DNA of 64,000 nt from Ligula intestinalis (lineage: Eukaryota > Platyhelminthes > Cestoda > Diphyllobothriidea > Diphyllobothriidae): assembly GCA_036362985.1 (NCBI GenBank), contig JAYGXS010000007.1, positions 5,751,778 through 5,815,777 on the forward strand. Direction: 5' to 3'. Below are positions 44,668 through 54,759 of the stretch, piece by piece. A program made the position numbers and the translations under genes. Each line of letters opens with the position of its first letter. Positions within the stretch are counted from its first letter, which is position 1. The notes beneath the pieces were generated by a model. It did not search any database. It was not told the origin of the DNA and saw nothing but the letters and a program-made list of their open reading frames with translations.

Positions 44668-44852
44668 AATTACTACTACTACTACTACAATTACTACAAC
44701 TACTACTACTACTACTAAGATTACTACTATTATTATTACTACTATTACAACTACTACTACTACTATTACAACTACAACTACTATCACTACTACTACTGCT
44801 ACTACTACTACTACAACTACTACTATTACTACTACTACTACTACTACTACTT
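44668..44852 (+). repeat. (ACT)n trinucleotide microsatellite
   Basis: About 185 bases of mostly ACT/TAC triplets with occasional ATT and ACA variants. Simple repeat, ends in TTTACTACTTTATAACC. Confidence 0.95.
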
Positions 44853-45084
44853 TACTACTTTATAACCAATAAAGGGCAGCTGCAACTGACTATCAGCTGC
44901 ACTTCATTTAGTGCGGGAACATAGGAGGAAGCTAGCCGGACACACGCAATAAAAAGGCGGAATTATTTGCTATAGAAAAAAAAGCTTTACAACCCCCTCC
45001 GACTACAGCTCCAAGGCAAAGCGGAATAGCCCAGTATTCCAGCATAACAGACGACGAATGAACGTCAGTTTGATGCGATTCTCA

Positions 45085-45290
45085 GCACTCCTCACTGCAG
45101 CCGACAGTATGCGGACTCGTGACTCAAGTGGTAGGAGGACCTTTAACTAGAGTCTCAGTTGACGCCAGGTTTAGTTCTCAAGTCAGCACAACTGGGAGTA
45201 GAGTTTTAGATGGCCGATAAATAAGCCATGTAAGTGTCCCTGGTCCTGATCAATAACGTTTCTGTCACCTTAGACTAAAACGTTTTAAGA
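45085..45290 (+). mobile_element. Worn tRNA-SINE
   Basis: GACTCGTGACTCAAGTGGTA (box A-like), GTTTAGTTCTCA (weak box B), AACTGGGAGTAGAGTTTTAG and GATAAATAAGCCATGTAAGT parallel the SINE at 46210-46450, with many differences. Confidence 0.4.
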
Positions 45291-45334
45291 AAACAACTGA
45301 TGCATGAAAACAACCCACTGTTCGGAAGAAGAAG

Positions 45335-45415
45335 TTGTGATCACTGGGACAAGAATTTCATTTTTCTGACGTTTCGGATTCTGTCAAGAATCCTGAATCA
45401 TAAGTAATGGTAGGA
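45335..45415 (-). ncRNA. PLE-end-like hairpin before GAAACGTC
   Basis: On the minus strand, GGATTC TTGACA GAATCC forms a perfect 6-bp stem followed directly by GAAACGTC. A stem followed by GAAAC is the form of hammerhead stem II and the start of stem III. The CTGATGA core that should precede it is only approximate here (CTTATGA, then four extra bases). A related PLE-end sequence lies at 1020-1110. Likely a decayed PLE terminus. Confidence 0.35.
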
Positions 45416-46209
45416 TAGTCTGAGCCATGCGCAGGTCAACGACCAACCGCGCTAGAGCACGCACACACACACACACACATTTTGCTAAGTACTTGTGACA
45501 GTAATCGTTAGCGCGGGTAATCCGCAAGGCACAAAATCGCGTAAAACAACCTACTTCAAGTTAGAATTCCACCTCAACAACTGGACTACTGCTAAAGATG
45601 GAACGCGCGTATCCGCTTGCAGCCGGGGCTTAAAATCGTCCCACCACTAAGTCCGAAAAACTCGCTGGCAAGGGTATTGACGGCCACAATTAGCCCGCCT
45701 TGGGACAACTCGGGTGTACATTGGCGTTTCGACTGGAAAGTACGTCTGTGACGTTACCGACAATGCGAGGAAGACCATAGTGGTCATTGCTAAAGCATTG
45801 ACAGTGGTAAGTCAGCCGCACGTAAATAGGCAGATAGAAGAAATCTAGCCTATATGACATCTTCCAAACCAACAGGTTTCAGAAAAAAGAACGAGGACCT
45901 CAAGAAGCCTGCACCGTCTTAAAATACATGTCAGTGGAGAGGAAGAGTTCAAATGATGATGACTAAAAGTTGCTTTGAGTGACAGTTACTCTATTAAAGG
46001 CCGCGTGCTGAGTTCTGAATCACATTGACAGGTAATGAGAGACGCAACGAACAGAGACCTTCCAAGAAGGTGGAGGAACAATGAAAGAAGTTCCCCAATC
46101 AAGTTATGTCTCCCTATCCCTCTCTCTTTACCTAATCTCTGAAAATGGAATCAGGTAGGAATCCGAAATGTCAGGCCAATAAAAAACGCTTCTTTCGCCG
46201 ATTGCTTTC

Positions 46210-46460
46210 GGTACCATCACAAGGACTAATGTATTACGACAATATTACGAGGGAACGAGCTCGTGGCCTCAGTGAGACTTCTGATGAAAGAGGTCGTGAG
46301 TTCGGGATCCGAGTGAGGCACCACTTGAGTTTATCAATGACTGGCTGACGATGGCAAAGATAGCCAGAAATGGCCATTCCAGTCTCTCGTATGTCTTTGC
46401 CGGCAATGCTATCTGTCTAAGACTACTAGCCGTTATGCGGCTCCTGTCAGGGTCCAAGCA
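46210..46460 (+). mobile_element. tRNA-derived SINE
   Basis: Starts GAGCTCGTGGCCTCAGTGAG (box A-like), with GTGAGTTCGGGATCC as a worn box B. The body is GACTGGCTGACGATGGCAAAG and the end GAAATGGCCATTCCAGTCTC...CTTTGCCGGCAATGC. Same family as 14785-14945 and 52360-52580. Confidence 0.65.
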
Positions 46461-46791
46461 ATGAGACGCCAGAAAGAGCGAGAAAAGTGAGCACCGTTAA
46501 AGGCGGATGAACGGGCATCAATGAGTGATTACTATTATTAGTGCTGTTGTGAAAAAGAAAACAAAGGTAAAACTCATTATTTTGTTAGAGAGGAGGCATA
46601 TGAGGTCAACAAAGAGAATACAGTCATCGGGTGTTAATAGGATAACAGGTGCCAAAAAATGTCATTACGGTTAAGAAAAATCGCATTTCGCGCGGAAATC
46701 GATACGTTACGAACCAACGCACATTAAGGTGCCTACGAAAAGGAGTGAGAGGAAAAATAAGAGGAGATAGGTATGAAGTACTTATCTGGTA

Positions 46792-47663
46792 ATGGCTGGT
46801 CATCGGTACTCATCCCTACGATTACAACGCCAGGGCGGGCCAGGGTGTAGGAGTGTTAATATGAGAAAGATTAAGTACTTGCATGTCCTATTTCAGGCCA
46901 ACGGTTATCCAAAGTCCTTTGTACGCAAGTGTCTTAAGAAGCCCCAACATGAGCGGTCGAAAGGAGAGGACCCTAGGTTCTGGCTCACAATCCCTTACGT
47001 GAACAATGTATCAGAGGCGGCTGCAAGAATCTTGAAACTGTTCAGGATCGCTGTGGCTCATAGGCCGGAGTCAACTATCAGACAGCAGATTATGAGGCCC
47101 AAAACCCGCAACCGTTGATAGAACCATCAGCTTCGGTCTACAATATAGCATGCCAAGACTGCAATGCTAGGTATGTTGGTGAAACGGGCAGAGGCCTTGG
47201 CGCAAAGTTGCATCAGCATCAGTTCGCAATCAACCGCAAGTATAAGCTATCTACGGTCCATGATCATGTACAGCAGGAGAACTACACGTTCGCCCCCGAG
47301 AAAGCAAGGATAATAGACCGAGCCAACGATAAGATGTCCAGATTGCTGCTAGAAATATGGTCCTCGACTGGCACACTAAACAGAGCCATAGACCTTCATC
47401 ACGAGTGCCAAGCGGTTCGCAGAATGCTAACATCTGCTAAGAACCAAGCAATAGGTCGGCCGACAGACGGCAGCCGCGAGCGAAGAAAGTGGAGGCACAC
47501 AAACGACTTAACGCACCTCATGAAAGCGCCCGCGAGGGCACAAGCAATTCAGAAAGCCACAAAAATATATCAGTACTATCGATTGACACACGGGCATCAG
47601 GCGTCAGGCCCACGTTTGGACACGCTTACTGACACCAGCAGGAAAACGGTTACCACGCTCTGA
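46792..47663 (+). pseudogene. Penelope-like element: linker and GIY-YIG endonuclease, best preserved copy
   Basis: Two overlapping frames (46792-47118, 47115-47663) differ by one frameshift near 47112. The first reads QANGYPKSFVRKCLKK, WLTIPYVNNVSEAAARILK and VAHRPESTIRQQIMRPK, the known connector between the PLE reverse transcriptase and the endonuclease. The second reads VYNIACQDCNARYVGETGRG, with the GIY-YIG tyrosine and glycine. It continues LHQHQFAINR, HVQQENYTFAPEKARIIDRA, LLLEIWSST and LNRAIDLH (conserved ExW and NR.IDL). No RT domain lies upstream, so the element is 5' truncated. The frames are otherwise open, so insertion may be fairly recent. Confidence 0.85.
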
Positions 47664-48179
47664 CGACGGAGACGAGAAAGCTTTTGAAACGTCAGTTCAA
47701 ATACAACCTGGTCCCAGAAAGCGCCCCTTCTTCTTCCTCTTTCGAGGATAATGAAAGGAACGCGTAGGTATGTGTCAAAGTACTTCGGGCGGTGAGGGTA
47801 GGCTAACATTACGCAGATTCCTGCGCTATAGTGGAGTTCATAGAGCCGCAGGGAAGATTTTCGAAATAAATTCCACCCGGCACTGTTTGCTGACAAAATG
47901 CGGGAGACTGTAATGCTTATCAGGCATCCGTTTGTCGCCACGAGCCAATCAAACAAAAAATGCAGGCAGCCACCTGAGATTTGAACCCGGGTCAGGTGAT
48001 TGTCAAATGTTTGAGCTTCCTTGGACTAACGTCCTATCGGTTGCGACGAGCGAATGTTTTCTAAGAGTGGGGTTTAGAGATCTATCTTGGCTTCCAGACA
48101 GAATATGAACGACTCGGTATCGATTTCGACTTGAAGCCTTGTGGATACTGCTCCTGACCATGGCATTATAGAAAAAGAT

Positions 48180-48375
48180 GCGGGTGCAGTGGTGAGCCAT
48201 GGCTTAAGGTTTAGAACGTTCGATTTCTGATCAAAAAGTTCGGGAGCTCAAGCCTCGGACGGTACACCACTTGGGGTTAGGTATAGCTGGCTGATGACTC
48301 CTAATAAATAAGAAATGGCCGTTAAAGTTTCCCTTGCTTAGATTACTTACTGCTGTGCGGAGGCTGGCGGGACTC
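48180..48375 (+). mobile_element. Worn tRNA-SINE
   Basis: GTGAGCCATGGCTTAAGGTT and TCTGATCAAAAAGTTCGGGAG parallel the head at 46210; TTGGGGTTAGGTATAGCTGG and GATGACTCCTAATAAATAAG match the body. Confidence 0.45.
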
Positions 48376-48744
48376 GAGAATGAGCCCTAAGAAGGGACGA
48401 TTGAGTGCCATTAGCGATCGGTGAACGTTAATCGACGATTGTTACATGATTCTCATGTTTATGGAACATTACATGCCCGTAGGGGCATACGGCTTTGGTC
48501 ATATCTGATCTAGTCGGCGCCAACTTTTCCCTGAAGTCTTGCAACTTTTCAGTAGGGGTGGAGGGGGGCGGTCCCAAACAACCACTTGGATTTATTTAGA
48601 ATGTTGGCCCCAACAAAAGAAGCAAGACGAATCATTTAATTGGGGTTGTGTTTTTTATAGGACTGCCAGTGTTACAAAAATAAACCCTGGCCCACGGCAG
48701 CCAATTCGACAGACAGAAGATTCCGCTTCGACAGGTAGTCTTGG

Positions 48745-49390
48745 GCGAAGATAACTTTACCCGTGGATGCGATGAGGTGACATCAGTGTTAGACGACTAG
48801 CGGGCATATCTGTGGGATAGCTATCATATTCAGGACTAATAACTTCAGAAAGTGGACTACAAGTAGCCTTTTTTACACAGATATCCAACTGGACGTCATT
48901 GCATGGGATTTCTTGAGGAGTTTGAATACAAAACAGCCAACCAGACTGATTGCTTCGGATTGTCTCCTCTAGCAATTTGACTTAGGAACCACAAAGCAGT
49001 TATGGCAATAACGGGGGTTAACCGCCTAAAGAGTAATCGAGTTCTTCTCGGGTCCGAGAGTCCAGCTGCAATAGCTCCGCCTTACTGTGGCTTCTATGAC
49101 ACTGTCACGCCTACATATAATTCCCGCCATTCTCACGAAAGCCTGGGACATGTTTATGGCACTCACAGATGGGCTGTTTACAGTTGCCGGACACAGCCCT
49201 GGATTCCATCTTTAGTCGCCCTGAGAAAACGGTAAGGTAGATGCTGCGCAGGTCTGCTTCACAATAAGCTAATTCACATGCAAGCCACCGTTGGTGGGGG
49301 CCCACGGTCGATAACATCGTTCGCTACGATCGAATTGACACGTAGTGGGTTACTTGTAGACGAACTTAAGTGTTCGTAATGCGAAATACA
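48745..49390. repeat. Unclassified dispersed repeat, copy 1
   Basis: ~48745-48985 matches 43395-43560 (GTGGATGCGATG, ACACAGA, CAACTGGACG). ~49040-49390 matches 51485-51830 (GAGAGTCCAGCTGCAATAG, TGTGGCTTCTAT, ACTGTCACGCCTACATATAA, GATAGATGCTGCGCA-like and CAAGCCACCGTTG). No frame or terminal repeat is recognisable. Confidence 0.65.
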
Positions 49391-49699
49391 TCAAAACCCA
49401 CTGTTATCTTCGGATGAGCAATTTTTGGAATTCAGTAAATGACCGAAACCCATAAAAACTCCACAGAAACGGCACAAGAATGCATAAAGTATAGTGAAAT
49501 ATGCAAAAATTCTCCCCGCACATCTCCAGGGACATTCCATCTGACCTACATGCGATTGTTCTCCTCCGACGACGATGCTGTCGCCCCCCACCCCTTGTTT
49601 AATTCCTTTTTTCTTAATAACGCTCTCCACCCACCTCCCCGCCTTGTACAATGTCTGCGGCCTCAAAAGGCAACTGTCTCAACTCGCTAAGCTTGCCGG

Positions 49700-50360
49700 G
49701 AATGCGCCCAGTCCCATGATTACTCTGTTAGGAGACGCCTAGCAGATAAATAGCCTGTGCAAACAGCCGCGCGCACAGCAGGTTATCGATCCGCCTACAG
49801 GCAGCGAACGCAACTCGCAGTCACAGCAATCTATAATTCAAAATTTAAGCTAAATGGAAGTCGCCCAGTCCCAGCCAATCGCGCCGGTAGCCAAAAGCTA
49901 ATTGGCTCGATGTACCCTGCTTACGCCCGTTAGTTGCCCTGAATGTGTTCTACCTGACTTGCGCTAACATGCTGTAACGTGCTCGTCTGAGTAAACTCTC
50001 TCTCTCTCGCTGGTCGACTGGTCTTCTCTCTGTCTCGCTCTTACGGGCTCTTTGGTTCGCCGTTCGTATTAATTAGAATTACCAGGACACAGAGGCGCAT
50101 GCGTGCAAAATCAGTCGCGGATGCCCAAGGACCACTTGAACAAACCAACCCATCAACCGACGCAGCATGAACCTCTGTACACGACTGCCCTTTCATGCAA
50201 CGTTTTCCACCAATCGGACACCAAACTAACTGGTCCCAAGTCACATTAAAGCAGCGATCGCCCCCTCTCCCACACACACACGTTCTCCCAGGCCTGGCAT
50301 CGCCCAGCACAGCCGTGCCGTTATCGTCTACAGTCAGACGACAGTTGGCTGACTCTTTAG
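49700..50360 (+). mobile_element. LTR-like region
   Basis: AGCCAATCGCGCCGGTAGC and a (TC)n stretch precede CTTTGGTTCGCCGTTCG. 50090-50350 (GGCGCATGCGTGC, CAGTCGCGGATGCCCAAGGA, CCCAGGCCTGGC) resembles the LTR-like sequences at 35560 and 42195. No retroviral-type coding region is present. Confidence 0.3.
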
Positions 50361-51109
50361 TTATTCACTACATGTATCCACTTTTAAGGTTTTTACCTTG
50401 TTTATTCTTCCTTATTTGCTTGACAGTACCGTACTACACCAATTATTGTTATCACTGCGAATCGAGGTACGCGTTTCGACTGAATACTGAGTCAAGGGAT
50501 ACAAGATAACTTGAAGAGTGGTAATTCCCGGAGCTATACAAATGTCAAGAGGGTGGGAATTCGAATGACTATTTGTGCTCTACTCTAGGTTTTTAAGCAG
50601 TCACGCCCCAAAACGAACTAGATTATTCAAAACATTGACTAGCTGGTCTCTTGTTCTAACCGTATGCCCTCCAAACCCTGAGTACTGGATGCGGAGTCAA
50701 ATGATACAAGACACTCGAAACACCCACATTGGTATATACCAGCAGAACAAAGATTATGTTAGACTTGTCCCTCGCAGATAAGGGGGAGGGGGAGAAAAAA
50801 ACGGAAGAATAAAGGAGACGGTCCTAACGTGAACAGTGATAATAAGGCACCATTACCGTCTTTCAAGCAATGACTTCACAACTTTGCCACTGCCCTACCA
50901 TGCTAAATTTCCCTCAATAAAGATGTACTGGCTTCAGAATCGTGAAATGACCCTTCAGTCTTGCTCAAGCCATTGGGTCATTGGCTGATTCCCATGCAGG
51001 TAGTGCACGGTTTGCGTGTTCCGAGACGGTATTAACCTCACCGTGTCTACCTGAAGAGTCGCGTGGGTCCCTATGGTACAGGGTAAAGTGGGGATTGAGT
51101 TCCGGGGCT

Positions 51110-51304
51110 TTATTTCCCGGACGCCTGAGTCGAGGCGTAGGACTGACGAAGACTGCGCGCCGTCAGACTTTGCATACAGAGGTCCAGGAAAGTTCGCATA
51201 TTCCAGCATCCAATACCAAGAATCCGATTCGGGTTGAGTAGTCCAGCTCGCAAACTGTTCGCCCGCACCACTAGACCAGGGTTGAGGAACGCGTCGGTTC
51301 CCAC
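51110..51304 (-). pseudogene. Possible LINE endonuclease N-terminus
   Basis: A short minus-strand frame reads ILGIGCWNMRTFLD, resembling the NVRTLLD start of the exonuclease/endonuclease domain in RTE-like LINEs. Nothing else of the domain follows clearly. Confidence 0.35.
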
Positions 51305-51309
51305 GGAGG

Positions 51310-51830
51310 CCGTAACACGGATCGTACATTATTGCATGAGATTTCTTGTAGATTTTGAATACAGGCGGATCCCTAGTAGCTGCTCGGTTGTTTGTGGTTG
51401 TCACATTTTGCGCTTTAGCTCAAAAACCTAACCACAAGAAATCGATAGCAACAAGTTTATCCACAGAACAGGTGACCCGGTCTTTTTCAAGACCGAGAGT
51501 CCAGCTGCAATAGTTCTGCCTTATTGTGGCTTCTATGGCACTGTCACGCCTACATATAATCCGCGCCGTTCTCACTAAATCCTGGGACGCGTGGTCTGTT
51601 TAAATTTTTCAGACACTGGCCTGGAGTCCACATTTATTCGTCCGGGTACTGTCTTGCCATCAAAACAAGCCAGGCGGGGGAAACGGTGTGATAGATGCTG
51701 CGCATGTTTGCTTCATACAAGCCACCGTTGTTGGGCTCACGGTGGATGACGTCGCTCGCGACGATCGAAGTGTCATGTAGTGGATTAGTTGTAGACAAAC
51801 GCGAAATACAGCAAAACCCCATGGTGACAT
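51310..51830. repeat. Unclassified dispersed repeat, copy 2 (next to exon 1)
   Basis: Direct copy of parts of 48870-49390, here ending only about 60 bases from the exon-1 donor. Shared blocks include TTGCATGAGATTTCTTG, GTCCAGCTGCAATAG, ACTGTCACGCCTACATATAA and CAAGCCACCGTTGT. Confidence 0.65.
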
Positions 51831-51888
51831 ACAACAGCAGATCAGAGGGGGAAAACAGGGGCAGAACAAAAGGAGACGGCCCACTCAC

Positions 51889-52130
51889 CTGGACAGTGAA
51901 AGGTCCCACCGATGGAACTCCAACGCATGCAGATAGTCCTGCTCGAAAAAGTAGGCATTGCCCATTTGACTGTAGATGGCCGTCAGCACACCGACATCGT
52001 CTGTACCAATCTGGAGGGCCGTTCGAAACTGCTGTATGGCCGCCTGGTAGTCACCCGCTTTGCACAGTCTCTCGCCCTGGAGAGCTAGCTCAAAACAGGA
52101 GAGTGCGGCGGTAGCGGCAGGGCTCGTCAT
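51889..52130 (-). CDS. GPSM2: GPSM2 exon 1: start codon, TPR1 and TPR2
   Basis: Residues 1-81 (last codon shared). MTSPAATAALSCFELALQGE is followed by RLCKAGDYQAAIQQFRTALQ (TPR1) and AIYSQMGNAYFFEQDYLHAL (TPR2), matching LGN (CLELALEGERLCKSGDCRAG, AIYSQLGNAYFYLHDYAKAL). Donor CCAG|GTGAGT at 51889. The ATG at 52130 is chosen because the protein family begins close to this point. The frame is open to 52256, and a TTTTTCTAG acceptor-like site at 52175 leaves room for a spliced upstream exon coding or containing PETASILKKPSELP. Confidence 0.93.
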
Positions 52131-52260
52131 TGGCAACTCAGAGGGCTTTTTGAGAATCGAGGCAGTCTCAGGCTCTAGAAAAAGGATTTCATAAGATAAT
52201 TTAGATGAGCGCCGACCCTGCTGTGTGAGATGCTGAAGGGCGAGCCAGGTATACACCTTG
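52131..52260 (-). promoter_or_regulatory. 5' leader or extra N-terminal coding of GPSM2
   Basis: The frame upstream of the ATG stays open for 42 codons. CCTTTTTCTAG at 52184-52175 looks like a splice acceptor; it is also conserved in the duplicate at 53110-53300. No convincing TATA box was found, and a first non-coding exon further upstream is possible. Confidence 0.4.
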
Positions 52261-52359
52261 GAAGAAATACTCTCCAGAAAAAGTCAGGCAATCGTACTGA
52301 AAGCTCAAATTCGGATAATCATGGGGTTGAACGGATAGGCTTTTATCGTGAGTATGATC

Positions 52360-52580
52360 TGACATCTTCTGAAAGCGGTGATTACATTAGAATCTTATAA
52401 GGCATTGCCGGCAAACATTGGGACTTGCAGGATACGTATTTCTGCCTCATTAGGCGTCATCAGCTGTAGTTACCCAACTCCAGTGTAGACGCGGAAATTG
52501 CCGCCACACTCGAGTTTCGAAACCGCGTCTCTCCGGTCAGAGGCAAACGCCCTAACTATCGAGCTATCGGGCCTGATGTT
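52360..52580 (-). mobile_element. tRNA-derived SINE just upstream of GPSM2 exon 1
   Basis: On the minus strand GGCCCGATAGCTCGATAGTT (box A) and GCGGTTTCGAAACTC (near box B) are followed by GTGTGGCGGCAATTT, TGGAGTTGGGTAACTAC, GATGACGCCTAATGAGGCAG and CATGTTTGCCGGCAATGCC-like end. It separates the two copies of the exon-1 start. Confidence 0.75.
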
Positions 52581-52699
52581 TTGCCGGCTGTTGCTCGGGG
52601 ATATGCCCTCCTCGCATCGCCAGCAAAGGACTCCAAGGTACAGTTAGAAGTAAGTGCAAGTACCGCCTATGTTCCTATGTGTAACTGCGCGGACAGACA

Positions 52700-53065
52700 A
52701 CGAGTTCGCGGCTTAATGGGTAGAGCGTTAGGTTCTGATCGAAAAGGTTGCGGACAGATCAAATTGACACACTTGTTGATGTACTCCACCTATCGCTCAC
52801 GAAACTCACTCGTCCCACTCTGTCTCGAGCCTTATTTTTCGGGCCCTAACAGCAGCCGCACAGCGGCTACTAGTAGTAGTAGTAGACAGATATTATTACC
52901 GGAAAAGATTAGGGGGAGACTCGAATGACCATTTCTGGCTTATGAGCCGTCAACAGTCAGTCATACCCAACCCCAAGAGGTGCACCAATCGAGACTTGAA
53001 TTTGCAACCATTTCGATCAGAGCCTACCTCTCTAAACATTAAACCACGAATTCGTTGTCTTTGTC
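52700..53065. mobile_element. Head-to-head tRNA-SINE pair with (TAG)n
   Basis: 52710-52750 (GTTCGCGGCTTAATGGGTAGAG and GTTGCGG) is a plus-strand head. 53060-52910 on the minus strand is another copy with GATTGGTGCACCTCTTGGGG, TATGACTGACTGTTGACGGC and GTCATTCGAGTCTCC. A short (TAG)n run at 52866-52885 lies between. Confidence 0.55.
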
Positions 53066-53107
53066 GGTTTAGGTCAGAAGGTATTGACACTCGTTTATGA
53101 AGACCTT

Positions 53108-53302
53108 AAAAGGAGAGAGCGCGGCAGTAGAGGCAGGGCTTGCCATTGGGAAATCTGAGGGCTTTTTGAGAATGAAGGCAGCCTCAGGCTCTAGGAGAGG
53201 CAGATAAAAGGAGTCCGTAGGGAGGGGCTACACAAACATCTTCGTCTACTTAGATGAGCGCCGACGAGAATGCAGGGTGAGATGAGGGGGGCGAGTGGTG
53301 CA
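53108..53302 (-). pseudogene. Duplicate of the GPSM2 exon-1 start region
   Basis: On the minus strand the acceptor-like CTCCTAG and the following frame PEAAFILKKPSDFPMASPAS, TAALSP parallel PETASILKKPSELPMTSPAA, TAALS of the true exon; the ATG is at 53146. Similarity ends right after TAALS, where the true exon continues FELALQ. It also extends upstream through TAGATGAGCGCCGAC to about 53300, where a foldback element begins. The copies are about 1.0 kb apart. Confidence 0.8.
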
Positions 53303-53740
53303 TACAGTCCAGCACCGGGAATTCGTGCGAAATGCCGAAATTTGCGAAAGATTAATAACCACTCGCAAAACGGCATGAAGTAGGGGTGTAATACTGATTA
53401 TAAGGCAGCCTAATCTCAAATTATTTCAACAAAGGACTTTTCAACGAACTTCTTTGTGACTGTTCACAAAAAGGATATTCTGTAAAAATCGCCAATTAAG
53501 TAGTATGTCCTTAACTCATTGATTTTCATTATCCTTATAAATTCAAATATATTCCATAGAAAGCACTCACAAAATTGTTTATTCCTGTACTCGTTTAATA
53601 GAAAAATACGCATTCTTCAAATTTTTTTTACTTAAACAAGGGGTATATTTGGGTTTTGCGTAAAAAATTTTGATGATGAGAAATTTTACGACCGTGAAGC
53701 GTTCACTCATACTATATGGTATCCTTTTCACCTTGTTTTA
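53303..53740. mobile_element. Foldback family element, left end and arm
   Basis: Starts with TACAGTCCAGCACCGGGAAT (compare TACAGTATGGCGGCGAAT at 62764), then GCGAAATGCCGAAATTTGCG, GTAATACTGATTATAAGGCA and the AT-rich arm. The right end is probably near 55822 (GCCGACCGTACTGT), so the PLE material at 53750-54730 is nested inside. Confidence 0.55.
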
Positions 53741-53749
53741 ACTTTACTA

Positions 53750-54234
53750 ATCAGCCTTCGTGACCATGCCCTATGACCTTTTTGAACTTTCCATACCAAT
53801 TTAATTTTCCGCAAATATTCCCATGGTTAATATTAGAAGTCAGTTTTTTTGGCAAACAATTGTTTTCAGCAACTCTTCATCAGACCAAGCATTTGCAAGG
53901 TACATAACAATTAAATTTTGAATAGGTAGAACAATCAATAACTATCTAACACGGGCGCTAATTGGCCAACGCGGACTATGTCAGTTTGCGCATGTAGGCC
54001 ATGTCAGCGTGTTGGTTGAGGGATTATCGCTTGTTGGTAGAGGCGAAATACTATCGCCTCTTGGTGTCAGTTTAGGCCGTGGAAATGACAGAGCTTGTGT
54101 CAGAGTCTTCTGACAACACAGCACTGGATTTGCTAGTCTTATGGCTACTGCTTCGACTGTTGCAAGCATCCGTTGGAGTGGGCCTTTGGAAAAATTAGAT
54201 GGTGGCCTGTAGACCACCTGAAAGGCTTCGTTAG
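53750..54234 (-). pseudogene. PLE endonuclease C-terminus, inverted piece
   Basis: Minus strand reads EAFQVVYRPPSNFSKGPLQR, MLATVEAVAIRLANPVLCCQ, KTLTQAL, the part that should follow the copy at 54245, but in the opposite orientation. Its 3' tail on the minus strand continues past 53940 with sequence like 3258-3400. Confidence 0.75.
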
Positions 54235-54239
54235 TATCG

Positions 54240-54730
54240 ACTCGACATGAAATCTACCCTCCTACGATTGGGAGGTAAAGACAGACTCTCTTTGAAGGCT
54301 ACATCAATGTGCATTTACTCTTTCACTTGCTCCTGTGGAGCGGGATACATCGGCCGTACAACGAGGCGTCTCGAAAAGAGGGTACGTGAGCACATACCGA
54401 CCTGGCTAAGTAAAGGTGAAACTAGATCAATCTCGAGTGCTATTCTCGCACATCTAGTCGATACGAACCATCGAGTCGATACTAACGTCGATACTAGCGT
54501 TTAACTTTCAGCTTTATCGAATGCCTCTTGGCCATGTACAGTGACCTTGCCGGTTTTTATCGATTTTTTTTCTGTATGAATTCAGTTGTGTATTTTCTCT
54601 AACGTTCATTCCCGTTATGCAATGAGGGGTGGCAACTGAAGAGCCCTCTCAAAATTTATGGATCCATTAAATTTTGCTGTTTATACAGTCTTCAAATTTT
54701 CACCAGGGAAAAGAAGCTTAACTTCTTTCT
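54240..54730 (+). pseudogene. PLE GIY-YIG domain with 3' region
   Basis: Reads SLKATSMCIYSFTCSCGAGY, IGRTTRRLEKRVREHIPTW, ISSAILAHLVDTNHRVD, with the complete GIY-YIG motif and no stop. It ends at GTCGATACTAACG, after which the expected EAFQV continues on the minus strand of 53750-54234. Downstream 54515-54700 is the PLE 3' region seen at 31330-31500. Confidence 0.75.
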
Positions 54731-54759
54731 GACTACCTACCGGAGTGTAAAAATGGCTA

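Larger units (their letters stand above)
1702..52130 (-). other. GPSM2: GPSM2/LGN/Pins gene locus (7 coding exons in window, 3' end incomplete)
   Basis: Joining 52130-51889, 41875-41740, 27506-27361, 21098-20975, 5722-5607, 4754-4490 and 2296-1702 on the minus strand gives an uninterrupted 541-residue reading frame. Exon lengths are 242, 136, 146, 124, 116, 265 and 595. Phases match at every junction (2, 0, 2, 0, 2, 0, then 1 at the last donor) and every intron is GT-AG. The product reads as eight TPRs in the order known for LGN/Pins, which in other animals links NuMA/Mud and Inscuteable (TPR side) to G-alpha-i/o (GoLoco side) at the cell cortex. The GoLoco half was not found. Introns total roughly 49 kb and are almost wholly repeats. 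The start is the ATG at 52130; the frame stays open upstream to 52256. Confidence 0.93.
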
